Source of the DNA: Marinilabilia rubra
GTDB taxonomy: Bacteria; Bacteroidota; Bacteroidia; Bacteroidales; Marinilabiliaceae
Direction of reading: 5' to 3'
Assembly (NCBI RefSeq): GCF_003121985.1
Contig: NZ_QEWP01000018.1
Location: forward strand, 1 to 64,000
Length of the DNA: 64,000 bases
Shown here piece by piece: positions 1 to 8,657 of this stretch; within the stretch, counting starts at the first letter, position 1, and each line of letters begins with the position of its first letter. The notes beneath the pieces are model-generated. The model saw only the letters and a list, made by a program, of their open reading frames with translations. It was not told where the DNA came from and did not search any database. The position numbers and the translations under genes were made by a program.

Positions 1-127
1 TTGTCAACGACAACAAAAGTAGTAATAACAGCCGGGTCTTCCCTCACCGGGCAGGCTTTAAAAGTGCCTGAGCCGTGTGCCGGGAAACTGGCACGCACGG
101 TTCTTAGGGGGCGTAAGCTACCCGGTT
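1..127 (+). mobile_element. 3' end of a group II intron (domains V and VI)
   Basis: Positions 70-103 form the 34-nt domain V of bacterial group II introns: a GAGCCGTGTGC strand, a GAAA tetraloop and a GCACGCACGGTTC return strand. Domain VI follows at 107-123 as a tiny hairpin: GGG, GGC, GTAA tetraloop, GCT, an unpaired A at 120, then CCC. That A sits where the branch-point adenosine is expected, 7 nt before a likely 3' splice site near 127. The start of the intron and any reverse transcriptase lie left of the window, so I cannot say whether the intron is intact. Domain assignment is from sequence and fold; the exact exon junction is inferred. Confidence 0.85.
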
Positions 128-282
128 AGGCAACCCAACAAAAACACATAACCCAAACAGATTTATAAGACAAAAAAATAGCATAATACACAAATCAGAA
201 AAAACGGACTATAAAACGGTATGATTGAAAAAAGCCAACGGGCAAATTCAACAAACAGATAAAATGTACTGATTTCAAAACA

Positions 283-540
283 AATACCGACCTAAAGGTC
301 AATTTTAAAGGTGTATCTTAATGATTACCTTTGCATAAAAAATGCAGACTATTCAAAACACCTCTTTATCAAAGCACCTTGCTTATGAATACACAAGCTT
401 CGATAGAGTAGTTTTGCGAGGATACATCCAGGGGTTGTTTGTTGAGGGATCTGTCATAAACCTGTTACGCAATCTTGGATTTAAAGAGCATAGTAATGGT
501 ATAATGCGTATACTTACCGATAAATTCAACTCTCATATTA
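283..540 (+). mobile_element. truncated left end of the transposase-like element (copy 1)
   Basis: Bases 283-540 are nearly identical to 2850-3106, differing by a few substitutions and one A in the A-run before the start codon. Homology begins at the same base in both copies (AATACCGACC) and stops abruptly at 540, where unrelated sequence begins. The shared left end carries an imperfect palindrome (GACCTAAAGGTC) and a direct repeat TAAAGGT. This is a 5'-terminal fragment left after deletion or recombination. Confidence 0.85.
342..540 (+). pseudogene. truncated N-terminal fragment of the element's large protein
   Basis: The ATG at 342 opens about 66 codons matching the N-terminus of the 539-residue protein at 2908-4527, with only an occasional substitution (for example MQTIQNTSL against MQTTQNTSL). 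The frame then runs into foreign sequence and stops at 567-569. It retains its own TACCTTTG promoter-like box at 326-333. The one-base difference just before the ATG breaks the upstream frame, which argues that this ATG and not an upstream codon is the true start in both copies. Confidence 0.8.
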
Positions 541-841
541 TATTACGAATCCAATATTTCTCGGATTAAACATTGATATTCATCGCCAGAGAATGGTGAT
601 ACAGATAGATGATTATATTGGCTTTGGATGAGTAAAAAACACAATGGATTTTCCAGATAATTCAGAATGGTCTAAGAATAAGGCAGCACTACATTTTATG
701 TTAGGAGGTAATTTGGGCTATACTTTGATTAACTACAAGTCTTTCAAATTTGTTCCTATAGGAGGTGTTGGATTTGACTTGTTATCATCAAAGTTCATGG
801 GCTCTTCAGAAAACAAAAAGAATGAGCCTTTTATACCATAA
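541..841 (+). pseudogene. remnant of a beta-barrel-like hypothetical protein
   Basis: Directly after the truncated element one frame can be followed through a single in-frame TGA at 629-631, reading about 28 codons before it and about 70 after it to a TAA at 839-841. The downstream part has alternating hydrophobic and polar residues and the segments NLGYTLINYKSF and PIGGVGFDLL, resembling small outer-membrane beta-barrel proteins of Bacteroidota. There is no start codon on the left, where the transposase fragment ends. I read it as the C-terminal half of a gene broken by the element. The family call is weak; the decay is well supported. Confidence 0.45.
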
Positions 842-888
842 GGCTGATATTTTTTTGTTTTAGCTGAATTCTTGGGGTAAATTAACGG

Positions 889-896
889 TATTTTTG
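889..896 (+). promoter_or_regulatory. -7 promoter box upstream of the GH16 gene
   Basis: TATTTTTG matches the Bacteroidota -7 consensus TAnnTTTG, 38 nt before the favoured start codon. No good TTTG -33 box is seen at 19-21 bp spacing, so the call rests on one box. Confidence 0.35.
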
Positions 897-934
897 GATT
901 TTTTTTTAAATTTGAATTAATTAAAATGTGTGTT

Positions 935-2542
935 ATGACAAAAAAAACGACGCTACTAACGCTACTTTCTTTATGCACATTTCTTTTAACATTTGCCCAG
1001 CAAATGCCTATAGATTTCCAGGATTCTTCACAATCCTTTACAACTTTTAATGGAAGTTCATTTTCGACAGTGGCTAACCCAGAAGATAATTTAGATCAGG
1101 TTGGTGAAATTACAAATGATGGTAATAATCCTTGGCAGGGTATTTTGTTAAACCTGCAAAGATCAATAGATCTAAGTGAAAATAAACAAATCGTGCTAGA
1201 CTTTTATAGTCTTGATGCGAATGCACATACCCTAATGATAAAACTTGAAGATGGAACAAATTCCGATGTAGAAGTTTGGATTGATGTGAATGCTGGCTCT
1301 GGAGATCAGTGGATTAATGATTTGACTTTTGATTTTTCAAACGCATTGATCAGTGGCACTGGAAATACTATTAATGCTTCAGGAACATACAATCGAATCG
1401 TTGTTTTTGTAGATGGTGGAGCGAATGTATCGGGTACTTACTTAGTAGATGATATTGATGATGGTTCAGAACCCATAGATTTTCATCCTTTAGATGTTGA
1501 ATATACAGAATTGGTATGGTCAGATGAATTTGATGAAGCTACTTTAAATACTGATAAATGGTATCATGAAATTAAGTCACCTAGTGAAGGTATGTGGAAT
1601 GGCTTGGAAGAACAACATTATACGGACAGTCCTTCAAATTCTTATGTAGAAGATGGGTATTTACATATCGTAGCAAAAAAAGAAACGATTACTCAATATG
1701 GGCTTACTTTAGAATACTCTTCGGCTCGATTGAATTCCAAATATGCTTTTACCTATGGGCGTGTTGATATTCGAGCCAAACTACCTGAAGGGGAAGGTAC
1801 TTTTCCAGCATTATGGATGTTAGGCGATCATAGAATCAACACGATTGATGGTGTGAATTGGGAAAATCAAGGTTATGGGAGTGTTGGTACAATTCCTTGG
1901 CCTAACTGTGGTGAAATAGATATTATGGAGCATGGTTTACGTGACTTAGACGAAGTAACAAGTGCACTACATTCTAGATCTAGTTATGGTAATACTGTAA
2001 ATTTAGAATCAAAGCATTTGTCAGATGTATCTGAGAATTTTCATATCTATTCAGTAAACTGGTCTCCAGATCAAATTACTTTTTTAATTGATGGTGAAGG
2101 CTATTATACTTATAGGAAACCAGATACTGCACTGGATGAAAATAATGACGGTATAGATGATGCTTGGCCATTCGATGAAGATCAGTACTTGTTATTAAAT
2201 GTAGCCATGGGAGGGTATGCAGGTACTGTAGATCCAAACTTTACCGAAAGTGCAATGGTCATTGATTATGTTCGTGTTTTTCAAACGGCGAGTTTAAGTA
2301 CAGAGGATTTATTTTCATCAAAATTTAGTGTTTATCCAGTTCCAACTAAAGGTATTCTTTACATACAAACCTATCAAGAAATAGAAAAGATACAATTATT
2401 ATCTACCGTTGGTCAATTGGTTAAAGAACAAATGAATCAGAAAAAATCTATTGATGTGAAAGATTTGGCATCAGGCATTTATTTATTAAGAATATATGCC
2501 AATAATAAAATGACTACAAAGAAAGTGATCATTCAAAAATAA
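935..2542 (+). CDS. secreted GH16 family beta-glucanase (laminarinase-like) with T9SS sorting domain
   Basis: Endo-acting glycoside hydrolase of family 16, probably cleaving beta-1,3-glucan (laminarin-type) outside the cell. From the N-terminus it has a signal peptide (about 1-21, ending TFAQ), a beta-sandwich region of about 160 residues that may bind carbohydrate, a GH16 domain (about 195-450) with the catalytic GEIDIMEHG motif near residue 325, and a C-terminal type IX secretion sorting domain (about 460-535, starting YPVPTKG). Two in-frame ATGs lie 9 nt apart (926 and 935); I prefer 935 because it starts the basic MTKK of the signal peptide. The gene is visibly AT-richer than the housekeeping genes further right and sits between two copies of the same mobile element, so recent acquisition is likely. 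The substrate is inferred from overall similarity; other GH16 activities cannot be excluded. Confidence 0.9.
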   Translation: MTKKTTLLTLLSLCTFLLTFAQQMPIDFQDSSQSFTTFNGSSFSTVANPEDNLDQVGEITNDGNNPWQGILLNLQRSIDLSENKQIVLDFYSLDANAHTLMIKLEDGTNSDVEVWIDVNAGSGDQWINDLTFDFSNALISGTGNTINASGTYNRIVVFVDGGANVSGTYLVDDIDDGSEPIDFHPLDVEYTELVWSDEFDEATLNTDKWYHEIKSPSEGMWNGLEEQHYTDSPSNSYVEDGYLHIVAKKETITQYGLTLEYSSARLNSKYAFTYGRVDIRAKLPEGEGTFPALWMLGDHRINTIDGVNWENQGYGSVGTIPWPNCGEIDIMEHGLRDLDEVTSALHSRSSYGNTVNLESKHLSDVSENFHIYSVNWSPDQITFLIDGEGYYTYRKPDTALDENNDGIDDAWPFDEDQYLLLNVAMGGYAGTVDPNFTESAMVIDYVRVFQTASLSTEDLFSSKFSVYPVPTKGILYIQTYQEIEKIQLLSTVGQLVKEQMNQKKSIDVKDLASGIYLLRIYANNKMTTKKVIIQK

Positions 2543-2567
2543 TCTAATAATGAATGTGAAATTTTAA

Positions 2568-2708
2568 AACCCACTGCCCTGTCACGGCTATTGGAAAAAA
2601 ACTAACACATTTAAAACAGCAAACTACATAGATAAAAGCCTACATGATAAGTATGATTTTTATTCTGATAAGGCTTTGAAGCAAAAAGATTATATAGGAC
2701 CTACTTAA
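2568..2708 (+). pseudogene. possible short coding remnant
   Basis: An open frame of about 46 codons without a convincing start codon ends in TAA at 2706-2708 and reads like protein in its second half (HDKYDFYSDKALKQK). I do not recognise it. It may be the tail of a gene cut by rearrangement between the GH16 gene and the second transposase copy, or chance. The rest of 2543-2849 shows nothing I can name. Confidence 0.2.
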
Positions 2709-2892
2709 TTTAGCCCCCTAATAGTTCGGAGTGATATTTTAAATGAGTTATTTTCAAAAACAAAGAAGGTGCATAAGTAATGATCATTTAGCATAAAATT
2801 TAACGAATAGAAACAGTTCGCCAAACACCTCCCCAAATTTAGTTTAAAGAATACCGACCTAAAGGTCAATTTTAAAGGTGTATCGCAATGAT

Positions 2893-2900
2893 TACCTTTG
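2893..2900 (+). promoter_or_regulatory. -7 promoter box inside the element
   Basis: TACCTTTG matches TAnnTTTG and is conserved in the truncated copy (326-333). Transcription would begin about 4 nt after the G, only 2-4 nt before the ATG at 2908, so the message would be almost leaderless. Confidence 0.45.
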
Positions 2901-2907
2901 CATAAAA

Positions 2908-4527
2908 ATGCAGACTACTCAAAACACCTCTTTATCAAAGCACCTTGCTTATGAATACACAAGCTTCGATAGAGTAGTTTTGCGAGGATACATCCAGGGG
3001 TTGTTTGTTGAGGGATCTGTCATAAACCTGTTACGCAATCTTGGATTTAAAGAGCATAGTAATGGTGTAATGCGTATACTTACCGATAAATTCAACTCTC
3101 ATATTAAAAAGACCTCTGAAAAACTGGAAATTCCTATCCATTGGTGGGGCGAGAAAGAAAAGAAAACATATCATTCAAAAATTGACTTCATTCAAGCGCA
3201 ATATCGAACCAGCCTTTTGAAGCTAAATAAGAAAAGCAAAGTTATTGCCATTATTAGAGCCACTGAAAACGTAAGAACCTTTGCCAATAAAGAGATTAAA
3301 ACGAAAGAAGGTAAACCTTTTACCAAAATGTATTCAGTCAATAAGTTTGTAAGTCAATATTACATTTACATTGATGATGAAAAACTTGGTCTTTGTTATT
3401 TAAAACTCTCCTCTTACCTGCCTTTTGTGAGTGAATTCTATTTCAATGGCCATAATTATCTGAAAAAGCAGTTTGATTTAATGGGCTTAGAATACACTAT
3501 GAAGGAAAATTCATTTACCAAAATATCCGACATCAACGAATTAAACTCCTTGGTATCAGACTTTAAACCAAGCATTGCCATTGATAGGATCAATCATTGG
3601 ATGGATATCTTTTTCAGGTTTAACCAGGGAAGAAAGTCCACACGTTCCAAATTACTTCATCATAAGTGGTTTAGTTATCAAACCGAGATTTGTACAAATC
3701 TTATTTTGAAATCCCCTAAATTTGCCAATGCTTATTTTGAAAAGATTCTTGCTAAACACCAAACTATCGGATTGCCCGATAAGTTGACAGAAATATTTAG
3801 TCTTTCCCGACAAAAGGCCAACAGCAAGAGCACTCAGAATAAGTTTAAAACAAAAGCAGTCATTAAACATTGGCTTGAAGGCAACTCAATCAAATGTCAC
3901 AATAAAAGCGGCTGTTTACTAAGGGTTGAAACCATTATTAATAAACCGGACTTGCCCGGTTTGAAGCTCAAGAAGCCAGCCATTAATCTGATGGCATATT
4001 TATGGTACGGACTCGGATGTAACAGCCGCTATATTGAAACCATTCAGGATATAGACCTGAGTGTATTGAATAAAGAGGCCTACTTAAAATATCAAGTACC
4101 TGTTTTAAATAAGAATGGAGTTAAAATAGCAGCTCCTGATTTAAGAAAAGAGCATCAAGTTGAATTTCTGGAGGTATTATTGTCATCCAGTCATCGATCG
4201 TTAGGCTTTAGAAACAAGGATTTAAGGCAAGTTTTAGGAAAAAACTGGAAAACTGCAAAAATAGCCTTTGAATTGAGAAAATTAAGAGAGCGTGGAGCCG
4301 TAAAAAAACTTCAATCATCTCATTATTATAAACTTACAAAAGAAAGCTATATTTGGATTTTTTACTCATTTTTCCAAACGAAGCATTTGTCAAAACCCTT
4401 ATTATCTGCTAGTTATCGCAAGGTTGATTTTATAAACTCAAACAAAGCATCCATTATTAAAGGGGCCTATTCCGATATAAATCGGGCTGTAGCTTTGATT
4501 AAATCTGAGTTTAAGCTAGTTTCGTAG
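2908..4527 (+). CDS. uncharacterised transposase-like protein, multi-copy family
   Basis: A 539-residue basic protein. I recognise a family seen in many bacteria and archaea, usually annotated hypothetical or MarR-like. Its hallmarks are an N-terminal SFDRVVLRGYIQGLF block, a central GNSIKCHNKSGCLLRVET block (about residues 333-350 here) and a C-terminal winged-helix-like segment with GFRNKDLRQVL followed by LRKLRERGAVKKL and YYKLT. The function is not established. Duplication in this window, Lys/Arg richness and a possible DNA-binding C-terminus suggest a transposase or recombinase; I see no clear DDE, HUH or serine recombinase motif. The start at 2908 is chosen because copy 1 has an indel just upstream; a GTG at 2878 would add ten residues but is not conserved in frame. 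Confidence 0.75.
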   Translation: MQTTQNTSLSKHLAYEYTSFDRVVLRGYIQGLFVEGSVINLLRNLGFKEHSNGVMRILTDKFNSHIKKTSEKLEIPIHWWGEKEKKTYHSKIDFIQAQYRTSLLKLNKKSKVIAIIRATENVRTFANKEIKTKEGKPFTKMYSVNKFVSQYYIYIDDEKLGLCYLKLSSYLPFVSEFYFNGHNYLKKQFDLMGLEYTMKENSFTKISDINELNSLVSDFKPSIAIDRINHWMDIFFRFNQGRKSTRSKLLHHKWFSYQTEICTNLILKSPKFANAYFEKILAKHQTIGLPDKLTEIFSLSRQKANSKSTQNKFKTKAVIKHWLEGNSIKCHNKSGCLLRVETIINKPDLPGLKLKKPAINLMAYLWYGLGCNSRYIETIQDIDLSVLNKEAYLKYQVPVLNKNGVKIAAPDLRKEHQVEFLEVLLSSSHRSLGFRNKDLRQVLGKNWKTAKIAFELRKLRERGAVKKLQSSHYYKLTKESYIWIFYSFFQTKHLSKPLLSASYRKVDFINSNKASIIKGAYSDINRAVALIKSEFKLVS

Positions 4528-4532
4528 AAGAA

Positions 4533-4560
4533 AAAAACGTGAATTTTATTTACGTTTTTG
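4533..4560 (+). terminator. hairpin terminator after the transposase-like gene
   Basis: Eight-base arms AAAAACGT and ACGTTTTT with an 11-nt loop, starting 6 nt after the stop codon. The right arm ends in a T run. Confidence 0.6.
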
Positions 4561-4583
4561 AAGAGTCAAAACGATAAAACAAT

Positions 4584-5099
4584 ATGGAGATCACATTTAC
4601 ACAAATAGAGACAGAAGACAAACAGACTGTCCTAAAACTATTCAAAGAAGCGGCTGAAAGAATTTCAAAAAAGGGAATCGACCATTGGCAATACTGGAGA
4701 AATCCCCCTTTAGAAAAAGTAAAATGGGTCCAGGATGGCATTCGGAACAATGAGTTCTTTTATGTTAAAGATGGCAAGGATGGGCTTATTGGAATGGTCA
4801 GAATTCTTGAAGAAGACTTATTATATTGGGGCAAAAAGAATGATTAAGCCAGATATATTCACTCCTTGGTAGTGGTGGAGGAATACTCAGGAAAAGGAAT
4901 CGGCCAGAAAATACTTAGAACCATTGAACAAGACGCACTAAAAAAAGGCTATCAGTACGTGCGTCTGGATTCAGATTCCAAGAACCCAAAACTTTGCCAT
5001 TATTACGAAAAGTAAGGTTTTGAAAAAGTGGGAACAAAGGCCTTACCGCTTTCCACTTATAACCTTTATCAGAAGGAATTAGTAGATAGATCTTCTTAA
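4584..5099 (+). pseudogene. GNAT acetyltransferase broken by two in-frame TAA codons
   Basis: One frame runs 171 codons from the ATG at 4584 to the TAA at 5097-5099 and reads as a complete small GNAT N-acetyltransferase. The acetyl-CoA loop is VEEYSGKGIGQKIL and the C-terminal motif is KNPKLCHYYEK followed by GFEKVG. It is interrupted by TAA at 4845-4847 and TAA at 5013-5015, with no frameshift anywhere. Both stops could come from CAA by one C-to-T change, and glutamine would fit the family at YYEK-Q-GFEKVG. As written only the first 87 residues would be made, lacking the CoA-binding motif. It lies 24 bp right of the mobile element's terminator. Sequencing error at both sites is possible. Confidence 0.85.
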
Positions 5100-5106
5100 G
5101 AACCCG

Positions 5107-5138
5107 AAAGCCTCCGGATAACAAAAACCGGAGGCTTT
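5107..5138. terminator. bidirectional hairpin terminator
   Basis: Perfect 11-base arms AAAGCCTCCGG and CCGGAGGCTTT with a 10-nt loop, lying between the convergent GNAT remnant and rsgA. Confidence 0.7.
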
Positions 5139-5163
5139 GCAAGGTTCTTCAGCATTTAAAAAC

Positions 5164-6222
5164 TCATTTGTATTTTGATGACCTCTTTTTGACTTCCTCC
5201 ACCATCCGGGCAATTGATTTTCCTCGTTTTCTTTTTTCCTGAACTGAGGCCGTAAAATGCCATACTTCTTTCCGTAGCTTAAGATAACTCTCGTAAACTC
5301 CCGGATCAATTTCGCCCCGTTCCAAAGCCTCAATAATTGCGCAACCATCTTCATGGATGTGCTGACAATCTTTAAATCGGCACTTCCCTTCAAATTGGGA
5401 AAAATCCATTACGTCATTCAAGGAATCGGCGTCGTTATTAGTAACTCCAAAAACTTTTATGCCGGGTGTATCAATAAGGATTCCACCCCCTTCCATAATA
5501 ACAAGTTCACGACGAGTTGAGGTATGCCTCCCCTTTCCTGTTGAAGTACTTATATTGGCAGTTTTGAAAACATCTTTCCTGCATAAAGCATTAATCAGAG
5601 TACTTTTCCCAACTCCGCTGGAACCAGTAAAAACAACCGTTTCTCCGGATTGAATAAACTCACGTAAGGCTACAATACTGTCGGAATCATGAATACTGGT
5701 GTAATACACAGGAATTTCTCCTGTAATATGTCTCAAAGCAGTTTCTACCTCAGTCCGGTTAAATTCCAAATCTGATTTGGTTAAAACCACGACAGGTAGA
5801 ATCTCCTCTTCTCTCAGCTGGAGTATGAACCGCTCAAGTCGTCTGGCGTTAAAATTATCATCCAGACTCTGGACAATGAAAGCTTTATCAACATGAGCGG
5901 CAATAACCTGTCGTTCTGAAATGGTTCCGCTTTTTAACCGAAAAAGCGTCTTTTGTCGTGGCAAAACATCCATAATCAATCCCTCTTCTGTATCAATAGG
6001 CTGGAATATCACCCAATCACCTGTAGACGGGTATTCAGACGGATCTCTGCCATAAAGCATATTTCCGGTTAACTCGCATGAGAAATATCCCTCTTCTGCC
6101 ACCACCTCATAACGAGTTTTGTGGGTAACAGAAATTCGTCCGTGCGGTAAGTCTTTGAAAATGGACTTTGCCTTTTGTCTGAGCAAAGTTTCAGTCCATC
6201 CATAATATGATAGATTATTCAT
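5164..6222 (-). CDS. rsgA: ribosome small subunit-dependent GTPase A
   Basis: RsgA (YjeQ family), a circularly permuted GTPase that helps late maturation of the 30S ribosomal subunit in the cytoplasm. The 352 residues show an N-terminal OB-fold region, then the permuted G motifs: TKSD (148-151), P-loop GSSGVGKST (200-208) and DTPG (251-254). The zinc-binding C-terminal motif CRFKDCQHIHEDGC is at 281-294, followed by a basic tail. All family hallmarks are present and the length is normal. It is transcribed alone, convergent with the GNAT remnant and separated from the next gene by 302 bp. Confidence 0.97.
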   Translation of the reverse strand: MNNLSYYGWTETLLRQKAKSIFKDLPHGRISVTHKTRYEVVAEEGYFSCELTGNMLYGRDPSEYPSTGDWVIFQPIDTEEGLIMDVLPRQKTLFRLKSGTISERQVIAAHVDKAFIVQSLDDNFNARRLERFILQLREEEILPVVVLTKSDLEFNRTEVETALRHITGEIPVYYTSIHDSDSIVALREFIQSGETVVFTGSSGVGKSTLINALCRKDVFKTANISTSTGKGRHTSTRRELVIMEGGGILIDTPGIKVFGVTNNDADSLNDVMDFSQFEGKCRFKDCQHIHEDGCAIIEALERGEIDPGVYESYLKLRKEVWHFTASVQEKRKRGKSIARMVEEVKKRSSKYK

Positions 6223-6524
6223 GATGCTTAAATCTAAAATTCCACCCTCTGCATAGTTAAAACCAGGAAGGAAAATTTGGTTTGTAAAAGTATAGACATG
6301 AAAATAACTCCGACAATGAAATGCCTGAGTATTACGACGGGATAACCTTGAGCATAACGCTAAAGGTTATTTACTTTACCAAAGCCTTATCAGATTCAAA
6401 CATAAAAAGTTTTTAGACTATACAAATATACAGAAATCATTACAAAAAAACAGCACATCAGGCATTGCAATTTAAATATTGCAGCACCTGTAGACCAATC
6501 CGATTCCGAAAACTGAGAACTGCA
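6223..6524. other. intergenic stretch between the M24 peptidase and rsgA
   Basis: About 300 bp of AT-rich sequence on the 5' side of rsgA and the 3' side of the M24 gene. I see no gene, repeat or strong promoter consensus. The rsgA promoter should be here, but no TAnnTTTG box stands out. Confidence 0.4.
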
Positions 6525-7718
6525 TTATTCAACCAAAATAAGTCCGGGATTATTACCTGTTATGCATCGGCCACCGTCCGGAGTTACCACAAAGGTATTT
6601 TCTGTCCCCACCATTCCAACACCTTCTATACCTTTCTTGGGTTCTACCGCAAACACCATATTTTCTTCCAGAGGGTCGGTGAACTTTTGTGCCAATACCG
6701 GCAGCTCATCAACAGTAAGACCTATTCCATGTCCCAGAAATTTCACCTGGCGATCGCCATAACCCATAAAGTTCTTTTGAAACTCAGGACTTAATCCGTC
6801 CATTATTGTTTCATAAATATTTTCCGGGATATTGCCGGGCTTCAGCATCTCTGCCACCTGATCCTGGATATCTACACACTGTTTATGAATATTCTGAACC
6901 CCCTGGGGCAGTGGCTCTCCGAACATATAAGTCATGGTTTTATCGGAATGATAACCATTCACTCCCATTCCCATATCCACAAATACCAGATCTCCTTTTC
7001 TAAGTTTACGGTCGCGGTTGCCCAGACTGGGAACTGCAGCATTCAAACCCCGGTTACCTCCCGGTCCGTCGAAATTGGTTGGATATAAAGAGCTCTCGCC
7101 AAACCCCAGCTGAGCAACAGCAATTTCAGTATCAAACATTCCAAAACGGGCGACCCCCTGATGCCCTTCTTCTACCATAACCTGAAAAAGTTCGCCGGCA
7201 AAATCAGCCTCTGTCATCCCTTCGCGTAACATTCCCGGCACACGTTCCTCCAATACCCGCTGATGGATGGCACCTGCCTGTTCCATAAAACTTATTTCAA
7301 GAGGACTCTTTACCGCACGTGTTATGGCAACTTTAAAATCTACAGACTTATATGATTTAAATGGAAAATGTTTCTGAAAGCGCTTAAACATCGCCAACGG
7401 AACAAATTCGGTTTCCAGATATACCTCAGAGGGAAGCTGATTAAAAGAGGCAGCAGCATCCCGGTAACTTCCCATCGGTTTAATAACAGGAAATTCCGAT
7501 TCCTCCTTTGTACGTTCATAACTGCGTCTTACCCATAAGGAAGCCTCACTGTTTCTTTCAATAATCAGCATCCCGTCGGGCATAGAGCCTGTAAAGTACA
7601 ATAGATTAAGTTTACTGAATATCACAGCCATCTCCCATTCCTGATTGTGAGCATCCATTATACGGCGGAAACGTGTCATTCGGCGATCCAGTTCTGAAGC
7701 TGGTATTTGATTTTTCAT
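6525..7718 (-). CDS. M24 family metallopeptidase (Xaa-Pro aminopeptidase-like)
   Basis: A cytoplasmic pita-bread-fold peptidase, probably removing an N-terminal residue before proline. It is 397 residues long with a creatinase-type N-terminal domain (about 1-150) and a catalytic domain. The five metal ligands are all visible: D248 (FVDMG), D259 (HSDKT), H330 (LGHGIG), E359 (VEPKKG) and E373 (GTENTF). There is no signal peptide. It is a single gene; a TAATTTTG box lies just upstream on the minus strand. The precise substrate cannot be read from sequence; related creatinases and prolidases share the fold. Confidence 0.92.
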   Translation of the reverse strand: MKNQIPASELDRRMTRFRRIMDAHNQEWEMAVIFSKLNLLYFTGSMPDGMLIIERNSEASLWVRRSYERTKEESEFPVIKPMGSYRDAAASFNQLPSEVYLETEFVPLAMFKRFQKHFPFKSYKSVDFKVAITRAVKSPLEISFMEQAGAIHQRVLEERVPGMLREGMTEADFAGELFQVMVEEGHQGVARFGMFDTEIAVAQLGFGESSLYPTNFDGPGGNRGLNAAVPSLGNRDRKLRKGDLVFVDMGMGVNGYHSDKTMTYMFGEPLPQGVQNIHKQCVDIQDQVAEMLKPGNIPENIYETIMDGLSPEFQKNFMGYGDRQVKFLGHGIGLTVDELPVLAQKFTDPLEENMVFAVEPKKGIEGVGMVGTENTFVVTPDGGRCITGNNPGLILVE

Positions 7719-7913
7719 ATTTATCTGTTTTGAACCCCAAAATTAAGATTTTGAAGTGAAACCAGGATAAGAATAAAGGGGATAGTTAAAGCAAACAGTT
7801 GTGTTCGGACCTTAAACACCTTTTATGAAGAATTGGCACTTAACCCATTCAAAACTTAGCAGAGTTTTTAAGAATACTCCTCCCTTTCATATACCAAAAA
7901 GCATTATTTTAGT

Positions 7914-7921
7914 TAATTTTG
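7914..7921 (+). promoter_or_regulatory. -7 promoter box of the amidotransferase-macrodomain pair
   Basis: TAATTTTG fits TAnnTTTG and would give a leader of about 24 nt to the ATG at 7949. It overlaps an upstream TTG that could otherwise be mistaken for the start. Confidence 0.45.
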
Positions 7922-7948
7922 AGACACAAACCCCACAAAAGCAAAGCC

Positions 7949-8644
7949 ATGCCATTAAAAATACATTGTTTCCAGCAAGCACCCTTTGAAGATCCGGGAT
8001 ATATTAAAGACTGGATTGACAAAAAAGGTCATTCACTTTCCTACACACGCTTTTATAAAGATTTCGAATTGCCATCCATTTATGATTATGACTGTCTGGT
8101 GATAATGGGAGGTCCCATGGGCGTAAGCGATGAAGATAAATATCCATGGCTGGCCGATGAGAAAAAAGCCATAAAAGAAGCCATCGAAAACAATAAAAAA
8201 GTATTGGGTATCTGTTTAGGTTCACAACTCATTGCCTCTGTCTTGGGAGCTCGCGTATACAAAAACCCGGAAACCGAAATAGGTTGGTTTGATGTTTCCC
8301 TCACAGAAGAAGGTCACAAGGAGGATCTCCTCGACTCGTTTCCCTCCACATTCAAAGTTTTTCAATGGCATGGAGATACCTTTGAATTACCTGAAGGTGC
8401 AAGACATCTTGCCTCATCAGAAGTATGCAAAAACCAGGCATTCATTTATAAAGAAAATGTGGTAGGTCTCCAGTTTCATTTTGAAGTCACCCATGACAGC
8501 CTTGAACAAATGTTGGACGGAGCCGATGACGAACTGAGGGACGCCCCGTTTATCCAAAGCAAAGATGACATTCAGAAAAATTCTCATTATATTAATGAAA
8601 CCAATCAGAAAATGCATCTGATATTGGATCGAATAATCAAATAA
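7949..8644 (+). CDS. class I glutamine amidotransferase domain protein (GMP synthase-like)
   Basis: A stand-alone class I glutamine amidotransferase, a family that hydrolyses glutamine or gamma-glutamyl bonds. It shows the nucleophile loop LGICLGSQLIA, the oxyanion-type MGGPMGV segment, and the histidine-glutamate pair in GLQFHFEVT near the end, so the Cys-His-Glu triad looks complete. About 231 residues from the ATG at 7949. A TTG at 7919 in the same frame would add ten residues but lies inside the promoter box, so I reject it. It is followed after 13 bp by a macrodomain gene and they are probably co-transcribed. The acceptor substrate is unknown. Confidence 0.88.
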   Translation: MPLKIHCFQQAPFEDPGYIKDWIDKKGHSLSYTRFYKDFELPSIYDYDCLVIMGGPMGVSDEDKYPWLADEKKAIKEAIENNKKVLGICLGSQLIASVLGARVYKNPETEIGWFDVSLTEEGHKEDLLDSFPSTFKVFQWHGDTFELPEGARHLASSEVCKNQAFIYKENVVGLQFHFEVTHDSLEQMLDGADDELRDAPFIQSKDDIQKNSHYINETNQKMHLILDRIIK

Positions 8645-8657
8645 AAAACAGAGAATT

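Larger units (their letters stand above)
2850..4560 (+). mobile_element. full copy of an uncharacterised transposase-like element (copy 2)
   Basis: The left end is fixed by comparison with the copy at 283: homology starts at 2850 in both. The element then has a palindrome GACCTAAAGGTC, a direct TAAAGGT repeat, a TACCTTTG promoter box, one large gene and a hairpin terminator at 4533-4560. The right end is not fixed because the other copy is truncated; it must lie between the stop at 4527 and the next gene at 4584. No terminal inverted repeats or target duplication are evident. The class is inferred from duplication and from the protein family being widespread and often multi-copy. Confidence 0.6.

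Noticed and set aside
2878-2907. GTG at 2878 as start of the transposase-like protein
   Set aside because: The other copy has a one-base difference in the A-run between this codon and the ATG, breaking the frame, and the promoter box lies inside the extension.
4584-5099. TAA reassigned to glutamine in this organism
   Set aside because: Many intact genes in the window end at TAA with normal lengths, so TAA works as a stop; mutation or sequence error is simpler.
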